Part shown: positions 29,484 through 38,963 of the stretch, in pieces
Position numbering within the stretch: position 1 is the first letter of the stretch
Layout of the letters: each line of letters starts with the position of its first letter
NCBI GenBank assembly: GCA_016720855.1
Contig: JADKJU010000001.1
Span: 1,481,501-1,545,500, forward strand
Length of the DNA stretch: 64,000 bases
Origin: Betaproteobacteria bacterium
GTDB taxonomy: Bacteria; Pseudomonadota; Gammaproteobacteria; Burkholderiales; Usitatibacteraceae
Reading direction: 5' to 3'
Notes under the pieces: model-generated
What the model was told of the DNA's origin: nothing
The model's database searches: none
Seen by the model: only the letters and a program-made list of their open reading frames with translations
Made by a program: the position numbers and the translations under genes

Positions 29484-30088
29484 GCGCGCCGTTCGCCCCG
29501 GAGGATCTCCACCAGCTTGATCGCCTGGCTTTCCATTTCGACCACCAGCACGTCCACCCGGTTGCGGAAGTGGCGGTAGAAGATCACCGCCGGAATCGCG
29601 ACCCCGATGCCGAAGAGCGTGTTGTAGAGCGCGACCGAGATGCCATGGGCGAGCTGCGCGGGATTGCCCCCGGACGGGGTCTGGGAGCCGAATATCTCGA
29701 TCATGCCGACGATGGTGCCGAACAGGCCCAGCAGCGTGGAGACGGTGGCGATGGTACCCAGCGTGTTGAGGAACCGCTCGAGCTCCAGGCCCACGGCGCG
29801 CCCGGCGTCCTCGACCGCATCCTTGATCACGTCCCGCGGGCTCTTCTCGTTGGCGAGCGCCGCCGCGAAGATGCGGCCGATGAGCGGGCCCTGCTGGAGC
29901 CGGTTGAGGAGGTCCTGCGTCACCCCCTTCGACTGGTATTCGCGGATCGTCGAGGAGAGCAGGTCGCGCGGCGCGATGAGCGGCGTGCGCAGCGACCAGA
30001 AGCGTTCGATGATGATCGCGAGCGCCGTGACGGAGGTGAGAATGATGAACCAGATCGGCCAGCCGGCCGCTTCGATGATCGACAGCAC
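29480..30088 (-). CDS. exbB: ExbB/TolQ/MotA-type proton channel protein
   Basis: About 202 residues with three membrane spans. LGLFGTIVGMIEIFG and GISVALYNTLFGIGVAIPAVIFY carry the conserved channel residues. GTG at 30088 was chosen (VLSIIEAAGWPIWFI, with AGGAA upstream). ATG starts at 30121 or 30148 in the same frame would add an unconserved N-terminus. It is coupled to exbD and heads the lpxK-kdsB run. Confidence 0.88.
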   Translation of the reverse strand: MLSIIEAAGWPIWFIILTSVTALAIIIERFWSLRTPLIAPRDLLSSTIREYQSKGVTQDLLNRLQQGPLIGRIFAAALANEKSPRDVIKDAVEDAGRAVGLELERFLNTLGTIATVSTLLGLFGTIVGMIEIFGSQTPSGGNPAQLAHGISVALYNTLFGIGVAIPAVIFYRHFRNRVDVLVVEMESQAIKLVEILRGERRA

Positions 30089-30588
30089 GCTAGGAATTCC
30101 TCGGGGAAAGTCGCCGCGCATTTTCCCCTGCCGACTCGCGTTCCACAAGTCCTGTTATTGCTCGCGTGACGCGGCCACAAGGCCGGTCATGAACCACATC
30201 GACTCGCAACGCGAATGCGGGGTCGGGATCGAGCACTGGCGCGGCTTCGCGGACGGAAACCCCCGAAAAGCGGCGTCGATTCTCGCGCGACAATCGATCC
30301 GCGAGGGTGTAGTGGCACAGTGTCGCAATTCATCCACAGAGCCTGTGGATAACCCTGTGGGCGCTTCGCGGGCGACCTCTCCAAGTCGTGTTCCCGTAAG
30401 GCTTTTTCTTCCTCCGCTCATTTTTTGAGCGCCAGCAGATAAAACTTATTAATCAGAGAGTTACGGTTTTTTTCCCCTGTCAAGGGAGACCGAACGGATG
30501 ACGGCGGGTTTCGCAGGCCCCCCACTTCGCCGACGGTGGACAAGGGCCCCTACGCGGCATGCCCCGAAACCGTCTAGGATGCGCTCCC
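30089..30588. other. 500-bp non-coding region between exbB and xseA
   Basis: No convincing gene is seen. The region carries two inverted DnaA-box-like 9-mers (30330-30352), an AT-rich tract (about 30399-30478) with a 6-bp hairpin (30415-30431), and a weak -35/-10 pair facing xseA (TTGAGC 30425, TATTAA 30447, 16-bp spacer). It must contain the divergent promoters of exbB and xseA. Confidence 0.6.
30330..30352. promoter_or_regulatory. Pair of inverted DnaA-box-like sites
   Basis: TGTGGATAA at 30344-30352 is an exact DnaA box (TTATCCACA on the minus strand). TCATCCACA at 30330-30338 on the plus strand has one mismatch. The two form an 8-bp stem with a 3-nt loop (30332-30350). They sit upstream of an AT-rich tract. 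They could mediate DnaA control of exbB or xseA; a full replication origin is unlikely here. Confidence 0.5.
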
Positions 30589-31917
30589 ATGACCGCGATT
30601 TCCCCCTCCCAGCCCCTTACCGTCACCGAGCTCAACCGGCGTTCCCGCCAGGTTCTCGAGAACCAGTTCGGCCTCATCTGGGTGGTGGGGGAGATCTCCC
30701 GGGCCACCCTCGCCTCGTCGGGCCACTGGTACTTCGTCCTGAAGGACGACGGGGCCGCGATCGATTGTGCGATGTTCAAGGGGCGCGCCCAGTACCTGGA
30801 CTTCCGCCCCGAGAACGGTCTGAAGGTGGAGGTCCGCGCGCGCGTCACCGTCTATGAGCCCCGCGGGGCCTACCAGCTTTCCGTGGAGCAGATGCGCCAC
30901 GCGGGACTGGGCGCGCTCTTCGAGGCCTTCGAGAAGCTGAAGGCGCGCCTGGGCAAGGAAGGCCTTTTCGATGAAGCCCGCAAGAAACCGCTTCCCGTCC
31001 ATGCGCGCGCCATCGGCATCATCACCTCTCCCGCCGCGGCGGCGCTGCGCGACATCCTCACCACGCTCGCGCGGCGCGCGCCCATGGTCCCGGTGATCCT
31101 CTACCCGAGCCTCGTGCAGGGCGAAGGCGCCGCCGCCCAGTTGGCACGTGCCATCGAGACGGCCAACGCGCGGCGCGAGTGCGACGTACTCATCGTCGCG
31201 CGTGGCGGCGGCAGCCTCGAGGATCTCTGGGCATTCAACGAGGAACCGGTCGCGCGCGCCATCGCCGCCTCTGCGATCCCCGTGGTGAGCGGCGTGGGCC
31301 ACGAGACCGACTTCACTATCGCCGACTTCGTGGCCGACCTGCGCGCGGCCACGCCCACGGCCGCAGCCGTGGCCGCCAGCCCCGACCGCGAGGCGCTCCT
31401 GCTGCAGCTCGGGCGCGCCCGCTCGCGTCTGGTGCGCGCCGCCGCGCGTGCCGTTGACGACGCGGCGCAGCGCCTGGACCTCTCGGCGCGGCGCCTGCTC
31501 ACCCCCACGGAGCACCTCGCCCGCGGCCACGTGCAGCTCGCCGCCCTCGCTCGCCGCCTCTCGCTCCAGGCACGGCAGGCGATCGGCCTGCGGGAAGCGT
31601 CCCTGCGCGGCCTCGCGCCGCGGCTGCGCGCGGCCGCCCCCGACGTGGAAGGCGCCTCGCAGGGGTTCGGTCGCCTTTCGCGGCGTCTCGCGGCAGCAGC
31701 CGCCCGCTCGCAGCGCGACCGCCTTTCCCGCCTGGCCGGCGCGGCCGCCTCGCTGTCGCATCTCGATCCGACGCAGGTGCTCCTGCGCGGCTACGCGATC
31801 GTGCGCGCAGCCGACGGCGATGTCGTCCGGTCCGGCGCAACGCTGGCGCGCGGCGACGCGCTCGACGTGAGCTTCGCAGAGGGCGGCGCCAGCGTCACGG
31901 TGGACCATCCGCGCTGA
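30589..31917 (+). CDS. xseA: Exodeoxyribonuclease VII large subunit
   Basis: A 442-residue nuclease subunit that degrades single-stranded DNA with XseB. An N-terminal OB-fold (about 10-105, with VGEISRATLASSGHWYFVLKD) is followed by the catalytic core (RGGGSLEDLWAFNEE, GVGHETDFTIADFVAD) and a long helical C-terminus. ATG 30589 fits the family start better than the in-frame ATG 30559. xseB is not next to it. Confidence 0.95.
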   Translation: MTAISPSQPLTVTELNRRSRQVLENQFGLIWVVGEISRATLASSGHWYFVLKDDGAAIDCAMFKGRAQYLDFRPENGLKVEVRARVTVYEPRGAYQLSVEQMRHAGLGALFEAFEKLKARLGKEGLFDEARKKPLPVHARAIGIITSPAAAALRDILTTLARRAPMVPVILYPSLVQGEGAAAQLARAIETANARRECDVLIVARGGGSLEDLWAFNEEPVARAIAASAIPVVSGVGHETDFTIADFVADLRAATPTAAAVAASPDREALLLQLGRARSRLVRAAARAVDDAAQRLDLSARRLLTPTEHLARGHVQLAALARRLSLQARQAIGLREASLRGLAPRLRAAAPDVEGASQGFGRLSRRLAAAAARSQRDRLSRLAGAAASLSHLDPTQVLLRGYAIVRAADGDVVRSGATLARGDALDVSFAEGGASVTVDHPR

Positions 31918-31978
31918 TTCCTCGCGCCGCGGCGCGGGCGTATAGTGGGTTTGCGATACTCACCCACGAGGAGAAAGC

Positions 31979-32227
31979 ATGGCCAGCAAGTCGAAACCGA
32001 AAAAGGCGCGGGCGGCAATTCCCGCCGTCTACAAGATCATCGAGATCGTCGGCACCAGCCCCACGTCGTTCGCCGATGCGGTCGCCAACGGCGTCAAGTC
32101 CGCCTCGAAGAGCCTGCGCGACCTGCGTGTCGCGGAAGTCGATCGGCTCGACGTGAAGATCGAGCACGGCAAGCTCATCTATCGCGCGAAGCTCAAGGTC
32201 AGCTTCAAGTACCACGGCGACGATTGA
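31979..32227 (+). CDS. Dodecin-like small protein
   Basis: An 82-residue protein ending in the dodecin fold. VYKIIEIVGTSPTSFADAVANGV and the IYRAKLKVSFKY last strand match the dodecamer-forming flavin-binding family. The position normally occupied by the flavin-stacking Trp (xxWAEV) reads LRVAEV, so canonical flavin stacking is doubtful. An extra basic N-terminus (SKSKPKKARA) is present. GAGGAGA precedes the start. Confidence 0.8.
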   Translation: MASKSKPKKARAAIPAVYKIIEIVGTSPTSFADAVANGVKSASKSLRDLRVAEVDRLDVKIEHGKLIYRAKLKVSFKYHGDD

Positions 32228-32260
32228 GCCTCGGGGCTCGCGTCCCGCAACCGCACCGCC

Positions 32261-33196
32261 TCAGCGAAGGAACCGCTCGACGCGCCCCGTCACCTCGTCC
32301 GCGAGGTCGGGGCGCAGGCAGTCCAGCCGCTCGACTTCGCGCATCGCGCGCAGCCAGGTGAGTTGCCTCTTGGCGAGCTGGCGCGTCGCCGCGATTCCCC
32401 GCTGCGCCAGCGTCGATTCCGGCGCGATGCCGTCCAGCGTTTCCCACACCTGGCGATAGCCCACGGCGCGCATCGACGGCAGGCCCGCCTCGAGCGCGTG
32501 CCGCTCGCGCAGCGACGCCACTTCCTCCACCAGCCCCGCGGCGAGCATCGCGTGGAAGCGCGCCTCGATGCGGCCGTGCAGGACGGACCGGTCCGACGGT
32601 TCCAGCGCGAGGGTGAGAGCGGCGAACGGTGCAGGCGCGCGTCCCGCCCCTGCGATGAGCGCGGCGAGCGGCCGCCCGGAAAGGTGGAAGACCTCGAGCG
32701 CCCGCTGGATGCGCTGGGCGTCGTTCGGATCGAGCCGTGCGGCCGTCTGCGGATCCACGCGCGCCAGGTCCGCGTGCAGCGCGGGCCATCCACGCCTGCG
32801 CGCGCCCTCGTCCAGCTGCGCGCGAATTCCCGCGTCCGCGGCGGGCAGTGTGGCCAGGCCGCGCATCAACGCACGCTCGTAAAGCATCGTGCCGCCCACG
32901 AACAGCGGCACGCAGCCGCGCAGCGCGATTTCGCCGGCGATGCGAAGCGCGTCCTCGCGAAAACGGCCGGCCGAGTACGCCTCGGTGGGGTCAACGATGT
33001 CGATGAGGTGGTGCGCGATGGCGGCTCTCGTCGCCGCGTCGGGCTTGGCGGTTCCGATGTCCATGCCGCGGTACACGAGCGCCGAGTCCACGCTCACGAT
33101 TTCGACAGGAAGGCGCGCAGCCACCGCGAGCGAAACCGCGGTCTTGCCGCTCGCAGTGGGCCCCAGGACGAAAATGGCGGCAGCGGGTCCCGGCAT
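32261..33196 (-). CDS. miaA: tRNA dimethylallyltransferase
   Basis: A 311-residue enzyme adding an isopentenyl group to A37 of tRNAs reading UNN codons. P-loop GPTASGKT, DSALVYRGMDIGTAKP and GGTMLYERAL are intact, with the C-terminal tRNA-binding region (LAKRQLTWLRAM). ATG 33196 was chosen because the P-loop lies just after it; a longer frame extends into mutL. mutL ends 11 nt upstream, the classic mutL-miaA pair. Confidence 0.96.
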   Translation of the reverse strand: MPGPAAAIFVLGPTASGKTAVSLAVAARLPVEIVSVDSALVYRGMDIGTAKPDAATRAAIAHHLIDIVDPTEAYSAGRFREDALRIAGEIALRGCVPLFVGGTMLYERALMRGLATLPAADAGIRAQLDEGARRRGWPALHADLARVDPQTAARLDPNDAQRIQRALEVFHLSGRPLAALIAGAGRAPAPFAALTLALEPSDRSVLHGRIEARFHAMLAAGLVEEVASLRERHALEAGLPSMRAVGYRQVWETLDGIAPESTLAQRGIAATRQLAKRQLTWLRAMREVERLDCLRPDLADEVTGRVERFLR

Positions 33197-33207
33197 CGGC
33201 TCGGGCG

Positions 33208-34932
33208 CTAGCGACCCCGGAGAAACAGCCGATCGAGCTCGGCCATGGAGAACTGCACCCAGGTCGGGCGGCCGTGGTTGCAGCTGCCGGCCCGCTCGGT
33301 CTCCTCCATTTCGCGAAGCAGCGCGTTCATCTCCGGCACCGTGAGGATGCGATTGGCGCGCACGGCGGCGTGGCACGCCATGGTCGAGAGCAGCTCGTTG
33401 CGGCGCTCGACGAGCGCGCGGCTGGCGCCGAACTCGCGCACCTCGGCGAGAATCGATCGCAGCATCGCCGGCGGATCGAGGTCGGCCAGCAGCGCCGGCA
33501 CGGCCCGCACGACGAGGTCGCGCGGTCCGGCGACGCCCACCTCGAAGCCCAGGCTCTCCAGGGCCTCGCTGGATCGTTGCGCTTCCTCGACTTCCTCCGC
33601 CGTCGCCGGCATTGCGATCGGGACGAGCAGCGGCTGCGCGGGAAGACGCGAGGCATCCAGCGCGCCCTTGAGCTTCTCGTACACGATTCGCTCGTGGGCG
33701 GCGTGCATGTCCACGAGCACCAGCCCTGCCGAGTTCTGCGCGAGCACGAAGACGCCGTGCAGTTGCGCGAGCGCATAGCCGAGCAGGGGTGGCGCGCCCG
33801 GTTCTGCAGGCGGGCGACGCTCGGCGGACACCGTGGCGGCGAAAAACGCCTCGTAACGGGAGGCCGGCTGTGCCACCGCCAGCGACGGCTGCGTGAACGC
33901 GAACGGCGACGCGGGCGCCGGCGATGCGGTGCGCGCAGCGCCCGCCAGGGGAGCCGCGAGTGCGCGCGAGAGCGCGTGAAAGACGAACTGGTGCACGGCA
34001 CGCGAGTCACGGAATCGCACTTCGGACTTGGCCGGATGCACGTTCACGTCCACGAGCCGCGGGTCGACGTCCAGGAAGAGCACATAGGCGGGGTGGCGGT
34101 CGTGATGCAGGACATCTGCGTAGGCCTCGCGGATGGCATGGGAGACGACCTTGTCGCGCACGAATCGCCCGTTCACGAAGAGGTACTGCGCGTCGCGCGT
34201 GGCGCGCGTGAAGCCGGGGGCCGCGACGAACCCCGACAACCGCACCGAGGCGCCGCTCGCCTCCACCTCGACGGCGGAAAGGGCAAAGTCCTCGCCCACG
34301 ATGGCGCTCGCGCGTTCGCGGGGCGTCGCGGGCACAAGATGGGCCACGCGCCGGCCGTTGTGCGCGAACGAGAAGGCGACCCCGGGCCGGGACAGCGCCA
34401 CGCGCGAGAACGCCTCCTCGCAGCGCGCGAACTCGGTCGCCTCGCTCTTCAGGAATTTGCGCCGGGCAGGCGTGTTGTAGTACAGCTCCTCCACCTCGAT
34501 CGTGGTGCCGGCGGCGAGCGCGGCGGGCTCGACGGCGGAGAGCGCCCCGCCGTTGCAGGCGATGCGCCAGGCATGGCGCTCGCCCGCGCGCCGGCTGGTG
34601 AGCGCAAGGCGCGAGACGGCACCGATGGAGGCGAGCGCCTCTCCCCGGAAGCCGAGCGTGGCGGCTTTCTCGAGGTCCTCGAGCGTGGAGATCTTGCTGG
34701 TGGCGAAACGGGCGAGCGCCAGCGGCAGGTCGCCCGCCTCGATGCCCGAGCCGTCGTCCGCCACGCGAATGCGCCGCATGCCGCCTTCGGCCAGGTCCAC
34801 CGAAACCGACTGCGCTCCCGCGTCCAGGCTGTTCTCGACCAGTTCCTTCAGCGCGGAGGCCGGGCGCTCGACCACCTCGCCGGCAGCGATCTGGTTCACC
34901 AGCAATTCGGGAAGCGCGCGGATGTGTCCCAT
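33208..34932 (-). CDS. mutL: DNA mismatch repair protein MutL
   Basis: A 574-residue GHKL ATPase. N-terminal motifs GEVVERPASALKELVENSLDAG (residues about 18-39) and GFRGEALASIG are intact. The C-terminal half carries DMHAAHERIVYE, which fits the DQHA(x)2E(x)4E metal-binding endonuclease motif with Met for Gln, and ends with CNHGRP. This indicates a nicking MutL, as expected where there is no MutH. It is coupled to miaA. Confidence 0.96.
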   Translation of the reverse strand: MGHIRALPELLVNQIAAGEVVERPASALKELVENSLDAGAQSVSVDLAEGGMRRIRVADDGSGIEAGDLPLALARFATSKISTLEDLEKAATLGFRGEALASIGAVSRLALTSRRAGERHAWRIACNGGALSAVEPAALAAGTTIEVEELYYNTPARRKFLKSEATEFARCEEAFSRVALSRPGVAFSFAHNGRRVAHLVPATPRERASAIVGEDFALSAVEVEASGASVRLSGFVAAPGFTRATRDAQYLFVNGRFVRDKVVSHAIREAYADVLHHDRHPAYVLFLDVDPRLVDVNVHPAKSEVRFRDSRAVHQFVFHALSRALAAPLAGAARTASPAPASPFAFTQPSLAVAQPASRYEAFFAATVSAERRPPAEPGAPPLLGYALAQLHGVFVLAQNSAGLVLVDMHAAHERIVYEKLKGALDASRLPAQPLLVPIAMPATAEEVEEAQRSSEALESLGFEVGVAGPRDLVVRAVPALLADLDPPAMLRSILAEVREFGASRALVERRNELLSTMACHAAVRANRILTVPEMNALLREMEETERAGSCNHGRPTWVQFSMAELDRLFLRGR

Positions 34933-35017
34933 CGGGGAATCGCGGTCCGGAAAGGGTCCGCGGCAAGGGGCGTTCGGCCCCGGGGTCGAGGGCGAATGTT
35001 ACACTCAACGAAGGGAC

Positions 35018-37507
35018 ATGAGCGTATGCGTCACCAATGACGCCGAAGCGCCGGAGGGCATGAGCGCATTGGACTCGCCTGCGACATCCATGGAATCGAC
35101 GCCACCCGGAGCAAGCTCTCCGGGACAGGTGCGCGAGGAGCAGGTGCGCCTGCTTTTCCGCTTCTCCCTCATCGGCTACCTCGCCACCCTCCTGGTGGTG
35201 TTCATCCTCGGGGCGATCCTCTGGGAGGATCTCGCACGGCCCCTGCTCTTCGCCTGGTTCGTCGCGATCTCCGCGATCACCGTGGGGCGTTACGCGCTCT
35301 ACAAGGTGTTCATCAATCGCGAGCCGCCAGCCACGCAGCTGCGCCTGTGGGAAAGGCGTTTCCTCGTCGGCTCCTTCCTCACGGCGCTTTGCTGGGCGAC
35401 GATCGCGACGGTCCTCCTTCCCGACTCCGCGCACCTCGCACAGCGCCTGACGGTGGTGATGCTGATCACGCTCCTGGTCACGGGCGCCGTGGGCTACTAC
35501 GCGCCGCACCCCCATGCCTTCAAGATCTCCGCGTTCGTCGGGCTCATGCCCTTCGCGCTCTCGCTCGGATTCTCCGGTGACCGCATCCAGATGTTCCTCT
35601 CCGGGGCCATCCTCCTGCTCGCCGGCGTCCTCCCCTACGTGCACGAGAAGCTGAACCAGGCGCTCGTGGATTCGCTGGCGATGCGCCATGACCGGGCCAT
35701 GCTCTCCGGCAAGCTCGAGGTCGAGCGCGTCCGCGTCCGCCAGGCCAACGACGCGCTGGCCGAGGAGATGGTGGAGCGCCTGAAGGCGCAGCAGGCGGAG
35801 CTCCTCTCGGCGCAGAAGCTGCGCATGCACGTCGAGCGCACGCCGCTCGCCGTGATCGAATGGAACCGCGAGCACAGCGTGACGGCGTGGAATCCCGCGG
35901 CGGAGGCGATCTTCGGCTTCCCCGAGCGCGAGGCGATCGGGCGCAGCGCCACGCAGCTCATCGTGCCCGCCGCGAACGCCGCAGCGGTCGAGGCGATGTG
36001 GATGGAGCTCGCCCAGACGCGTGACGGCACCAAGGTCGCCTTCGAGAACGTGACGCGCGCCGGCAACTCGATCCACTGCGAGTGGTACAACACGCCGCTC
36101 GTGGACCCGGGCGGCCGGGTCGTGGGCTTCGCCTCGCTCGTGCAGGACGTGACCGAGCGGCTCAACACCGAGCGCACCATCCACTACATGGCGCACCACG
36201 ATGCGCTCACGGGCCTGCCCAACCGCCGGCTCATGCAGGACCGCCTGAACCAGGCGATCATGCAGGCCAGGCGCAAGCAGCGCCACGTGGCCGTGCTGTT
36301 CCTCGACCTCGACCGCTTCAAGCTGCTCAACGACACGCTGGGCCACGAGTCCGGCGACTACATCCTGAAGGACGTGGCGCGGCGGATCACCGCCTGCGTG
36401 CGCGAGATCGACACGGTCTCCCGCGAAGGCGGGGACGAGTTCGTCGTGATCGTCCCGGACCTCGAGCATCCCGAGAACGCGCAGGTCGTCGCCGACAAGA
36501 TCCTGCGCGAGTTCGCGAAGCCCGTCGAGATCAGCGGGCAGAAGATCCACATCACGACCTCCATCGGGATCAGCTACTACCCGAACGACTCGACGGACGT
36601 GAACCACCTCCTGAAGCACGCCGACAGCGCCATGTACCAGGCGAAGGACGCGGGCCGGAACACGGTGCGCTTCTACACCAGCGACCTGAACTACCTGCTG
36701 TCGCGCCGCCTCGAGGTGGAGGGAAGGCTGCGCAAGGCCATCGAGCTCGAGGAGTTCTTCATGCGCTACCAGCCGCAGGTCGATCTCGTCACGGGCCGCA
36801 TCATCGGCATGGAGGCCCTCATCCGCTGGAACGATCCGGTCAAGGGCGAGGTGATGCCCGGGGATTTCATCCCCGTGGCCGAGGAGCTGGGCCTCATCGT
36901 GCCGCTGGGCGAGTGGGCCTTCCGCACCGCCTGCCACCAGCTCACGGCGTGGGCGACCGAGGGCATCACGGACGTGGCCGTGTCGGTCAATCTCTCGGCG
37001 CGCCAGTTCATGTCCCGCACTCTCGTCCCCTCGCTCCTCGCGATCGTTCGCGATACCGGCGCGGACCCGCGGCGCATCGAGGTCGAGATCACGGAAACGA
37101 TGGCGATGAGGAACCTGGAGCAGTCGATCGAGATCCTGGCGCAGCTGCGCGCCGTGGGCATGGGCGTCGCGGTGGACGACTTCGGCGTCGGCTACTCCTC
37201 GCTCGGGCAGTTGAAGCGCCTGCCGGCGACGGAACTCAAGATCGACCGCTCGTTCATCGCGAACGTGCCGGAGGACTCCTCGAGCGGCTCGATCACCGAG
37301 GCCATCATCGCGATGGCGAAGCGCCTGAAGCTGCGCGTGATGGCCGAAGGCGTGGAGACGCGCCAGCAGCTCGAGTTCCTGCGCGACCACCGCTGCGACG
37401 CCTTCCAGGGCTACCTGTTCTCGAAGCCGCTCACCGCGCTGGAGGCTTCCGCGATGCTGCGCGCCCAGGCCGGCGGCGCGGGCTGGCGCCACGCCGCGGC
37501 GGAGTGA
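35018..37507 (+). CDS. Membrane PAS-GGDEF-EAL cyclic di-GMP signalling protein
   Basis: An 829-residue protein with about six N-terminal membrane spans (about 45-210), a coiled linker, a PAS domain (about 270-385), a GGDEF domain with intact REGGDEF, and an EAL domain with intact MEALIRW, DDFGVGYSSL and AEGVET. It may both make and degrade c-di-GMP; which activity dominates is not visible. ATG 35018 follows AAGGG closely; ATG 35060 is an alternative. The frame upstream to 34502 is antisense to mutL and not used. Confidence 0.92.
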   Translation: MSVCVTNDAEAPEGMSALDSPATSMESTPPGASSPGQVREEQVRLLFRFSLIGYLATLLVVFILGAILWEDLARPLLFAWFVAISAITVGRYALYKVFINREPPATQLRLWERRFLVGSFLTALCWATIATVLLPDSAHLAQRLTVVMLITLLVTGAVGYYAPHPHAFKISAFVGLMPFALSLGFSGDRIQMFLSGAILLLAGVLPYVHEKLNQALVDSLAMRHDRAMLSGKLEVERVRVRQANDALAEEMVERLKAQQAELLSAQKLRMHVERTPLAVIEWNREHSVTAWNPAAEAIFGFPEREAIGRSATQLIVPAANAAAVEAMWMELAQTRDGTKVAFENVTRAGNSIHCEWYNTPLVDPGGRVVGFASLVQDVTERLNTERTIHYMAHHDALTGLPNRRLMQDRLNQAIMQARRKQRHVAVLFLDLDRFKLLNDTLGHESGDYILKDVARRITACVREIDTVSREGGDEFVVIVPDLEHPENAQVVADKILREFAKPVEISGQKIHITTSIGISYYPNDSTDVNHLLKHADSAMYQAKDAGRNTVRFYTSDLNYLLSRRLEVEGRLRKAIELEEFFMRYQPQVDLVTGRIIGMEALIRWNDPVKGEVMPGDFIPVAEELGLIVPLGEWAFRTACHQLTAWATEGITDVAVSVNLSARQFMSRTLVPSLLAIVRDTGADPRRIEVEITETMAMRNLEQSIEILAQLRAVGMGVAVDDFGVGYSSLGQLKRLPATELKIDRSFIANVPEDSSSGSITEAIIAMAKRLKLRVMAEGVETRQQLEFLRDHRCDAFQGYLFSKPLTALEASAMLRAQAGGAGWRHAAAE

Positions 37508-37508
37508 C

Positions 37509-38963
37509 TCAGGGGTTCTGCGCGATCCGGGTGCGGGCGAGCGGCGGGTTCTGGGCGAGGTAGCGCCGGACTCCCTGCAGCATCGCGTTGGCCATCTTCT
37601 CCTGGTAGGCCGAATCCTTGAGCCGCTTCTCTTCCTGCGGGTTGGAGATGAACGCCGTCTCCACCAGGATCGAGGGGATGTCCGGGGCCTTCAGCACCGC
37701 GAACCCGGCCTGCTCCACCGCGCTCTTGTGCAGCTGGTTGATGTCGCCGAGCTCGCCGAGCACCGCCCGCCCGAGCTTGAGCGAATCGTTGTTGGTCGCG
37801 GTCTGCGACAGGTCGAGCAGCGTCCTGGCGAGCACCGGGTCCTTCACGTCGAGGTTCACGCCGCCGATCAGGTCCGACTCGTTCTCGCGCTTGGCCAGCC
37901 AGCGCGCCGCGGCGGAGCTGGCCCCGCGCTCCGAGAGCGTGAAGACCGAGGAGCCGCGTGCGTGCGGCTGCACGAAGGCATCGGCGTGCACCGAGACGAA
38001 GAGGTCGGCCTGCACGCGCCGCGCCTTCTGCACGCGCTGCGCGAGCCCGATGAAGTAGTCGCCGTCGCGCGTGAGCACGGCGCGCATGCCGGGCTCCAGG
38101 TCGATGCGTTCCTTGAGGCGCCTGGCGATGGCGAGCGTCACGTCCTTCTCGAGCGTGCCGCCCCTGCCGCGCGCGCCCGGATCCTCGCCCCCGTGCCCGG
38201 CGTCTATCGCGATGGTCACCATGCGGATCACCTTCGGCGTCCGGGCCTTCTCCGCCGCCCTGGGCGGGGCGGGCCGGGGCGGGTCGAGCTTCACGACGGG
38301 AAGCTCGGGTGAAACGGGAGCCTGTGCCTCGGGCTTCGAGGTTTCGGCGGCGGGCCGTTGGGGAGGCAACTCCAGCACCGGCGACTTCGCGATCTCGCCG
38401 ATCGGGTCCGGCCCGGGCCGCATGAGCGCGAGCAGCGGGTCGCGGGGCTTTTCGGGATAGAAGTCGAGCACCAGCCGGTGGCGGTACTCACCCGCGGGCG
38501 CGAGCGGGAACACGTAGGGCTTCACGTCGCTCTTCAGGTCGAACACCACGCGCACCACGTTCGGCCGGTTGCGCGCCACGCGCACCAGCTTGATGTAGGG
38601 GTCGTCCTCGCGCACCTTGGCGACGAGGCTCTTCAGTTCGTCGTTCACGTCCACGCCTTCCAGGTCGAGCACGAGGCGAAGCGGGTCCTGGACGGCGAAG
38701 AATTCGTGCCGCACCGGCTTCGCGGTCTCGAACGTGACGCGCGTGTACTCCTCGGCGGGCCAGACGCGCGACGCCAGCACGGCCTGCGCCGCCAGGGCGG
38801 CCGGCACGGCAAGCAGCAGGATCAGTCCGGCCGCAACGCGGCCAGCAAGCGTTCGCCCGCGGGCGAGAAGGCGGTGAGCGTCGCCGCACGCCCCGGTTGC
38901 GTCATTTCGAGGGCGACTTCCAGGTCGGCGGGCGGCAGTTGTCCCCGAGCCCGCTCCGGCCAT
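37509..38963 (-). CDS. N-acetylmuramoyl-L-alanine amidase (AmiC-like)
   Basis: A periplasmic septum-splitting amidase. A hydrophobic signal segment (GLILLLAVPAALAA), an AMIN domain that binds septal murein, a Pro-rich linker and a C-terminal Amidase_3 domain are visible. The zinc/catalytic positions are DAGHGGEDPGA, the Glu in GGTLEKDV, SVHADAF and ILVETAFISN. The start is problematic. In-frame start codons are ATG 38963 (142 nt inside tsaE) or GTG 38807, which would remove most of the signal segment; nothing lies between. I give 38963 with low start confidence. Confidence 0.85.
   Translation of the reverse strand: MAGAGSGTTAARRPGSRPRNDATGACGDAHRLLARGRTLAGRVAAGLILLLAVPAALAAQAVLASRVWPAEEYTRVTFETAKPVRHEFFAVQDPLRLVLDLEGVDVNDELKSLVAKVREDDPYIKLVRVARNRPNVVRVVFDLKSDVKPYVFPLAPAGEYRHRLVLDFYPEKPRDPLLALMRPGPDPIGEIAKSPVLELPPQRPAAETSKPEAQAPVSPELPVVKLDPPRPAPPRAAEKARTPKVIRMVTIAIDAGHGGEDPGARGRGGTLEKDVTLAIARRLKERIDLEPGMRAVLTRDGDYFIGLAQRVQKARRVQADLFVSVHADAFVQPHARGSSVFTLSERGASSAAARWLAKRENESDLIGGVNLDVKDPVLARTLLDLSQTATNNDSLKLGRAVLGELGDINQLHKSAVEQAGFAVLKAPDIPSILVETAFISNPQEEKRLKDSAYQEKMANAMLQGVRRYLAQNPPLARTRIAQNP

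Noticed and set aside
30089..30588. Chromosomal replication origin
   Set aside because: Only one exact and one near-match DnaA box are seen and no dnaA, dnaN, rpmH or gidA genes are nearby. Kept only as a DnaA-site candidate.
34007..37492. Minus-strand open frame of 1161 codons
   Set aside because: It lies antisense to the GGDEF-EAL gene and out of frame in mutL. Its composition is His/Arg/Asp/Leu-rich, as expected from reversed GC-rich codons, and it contains no recognisable domain.
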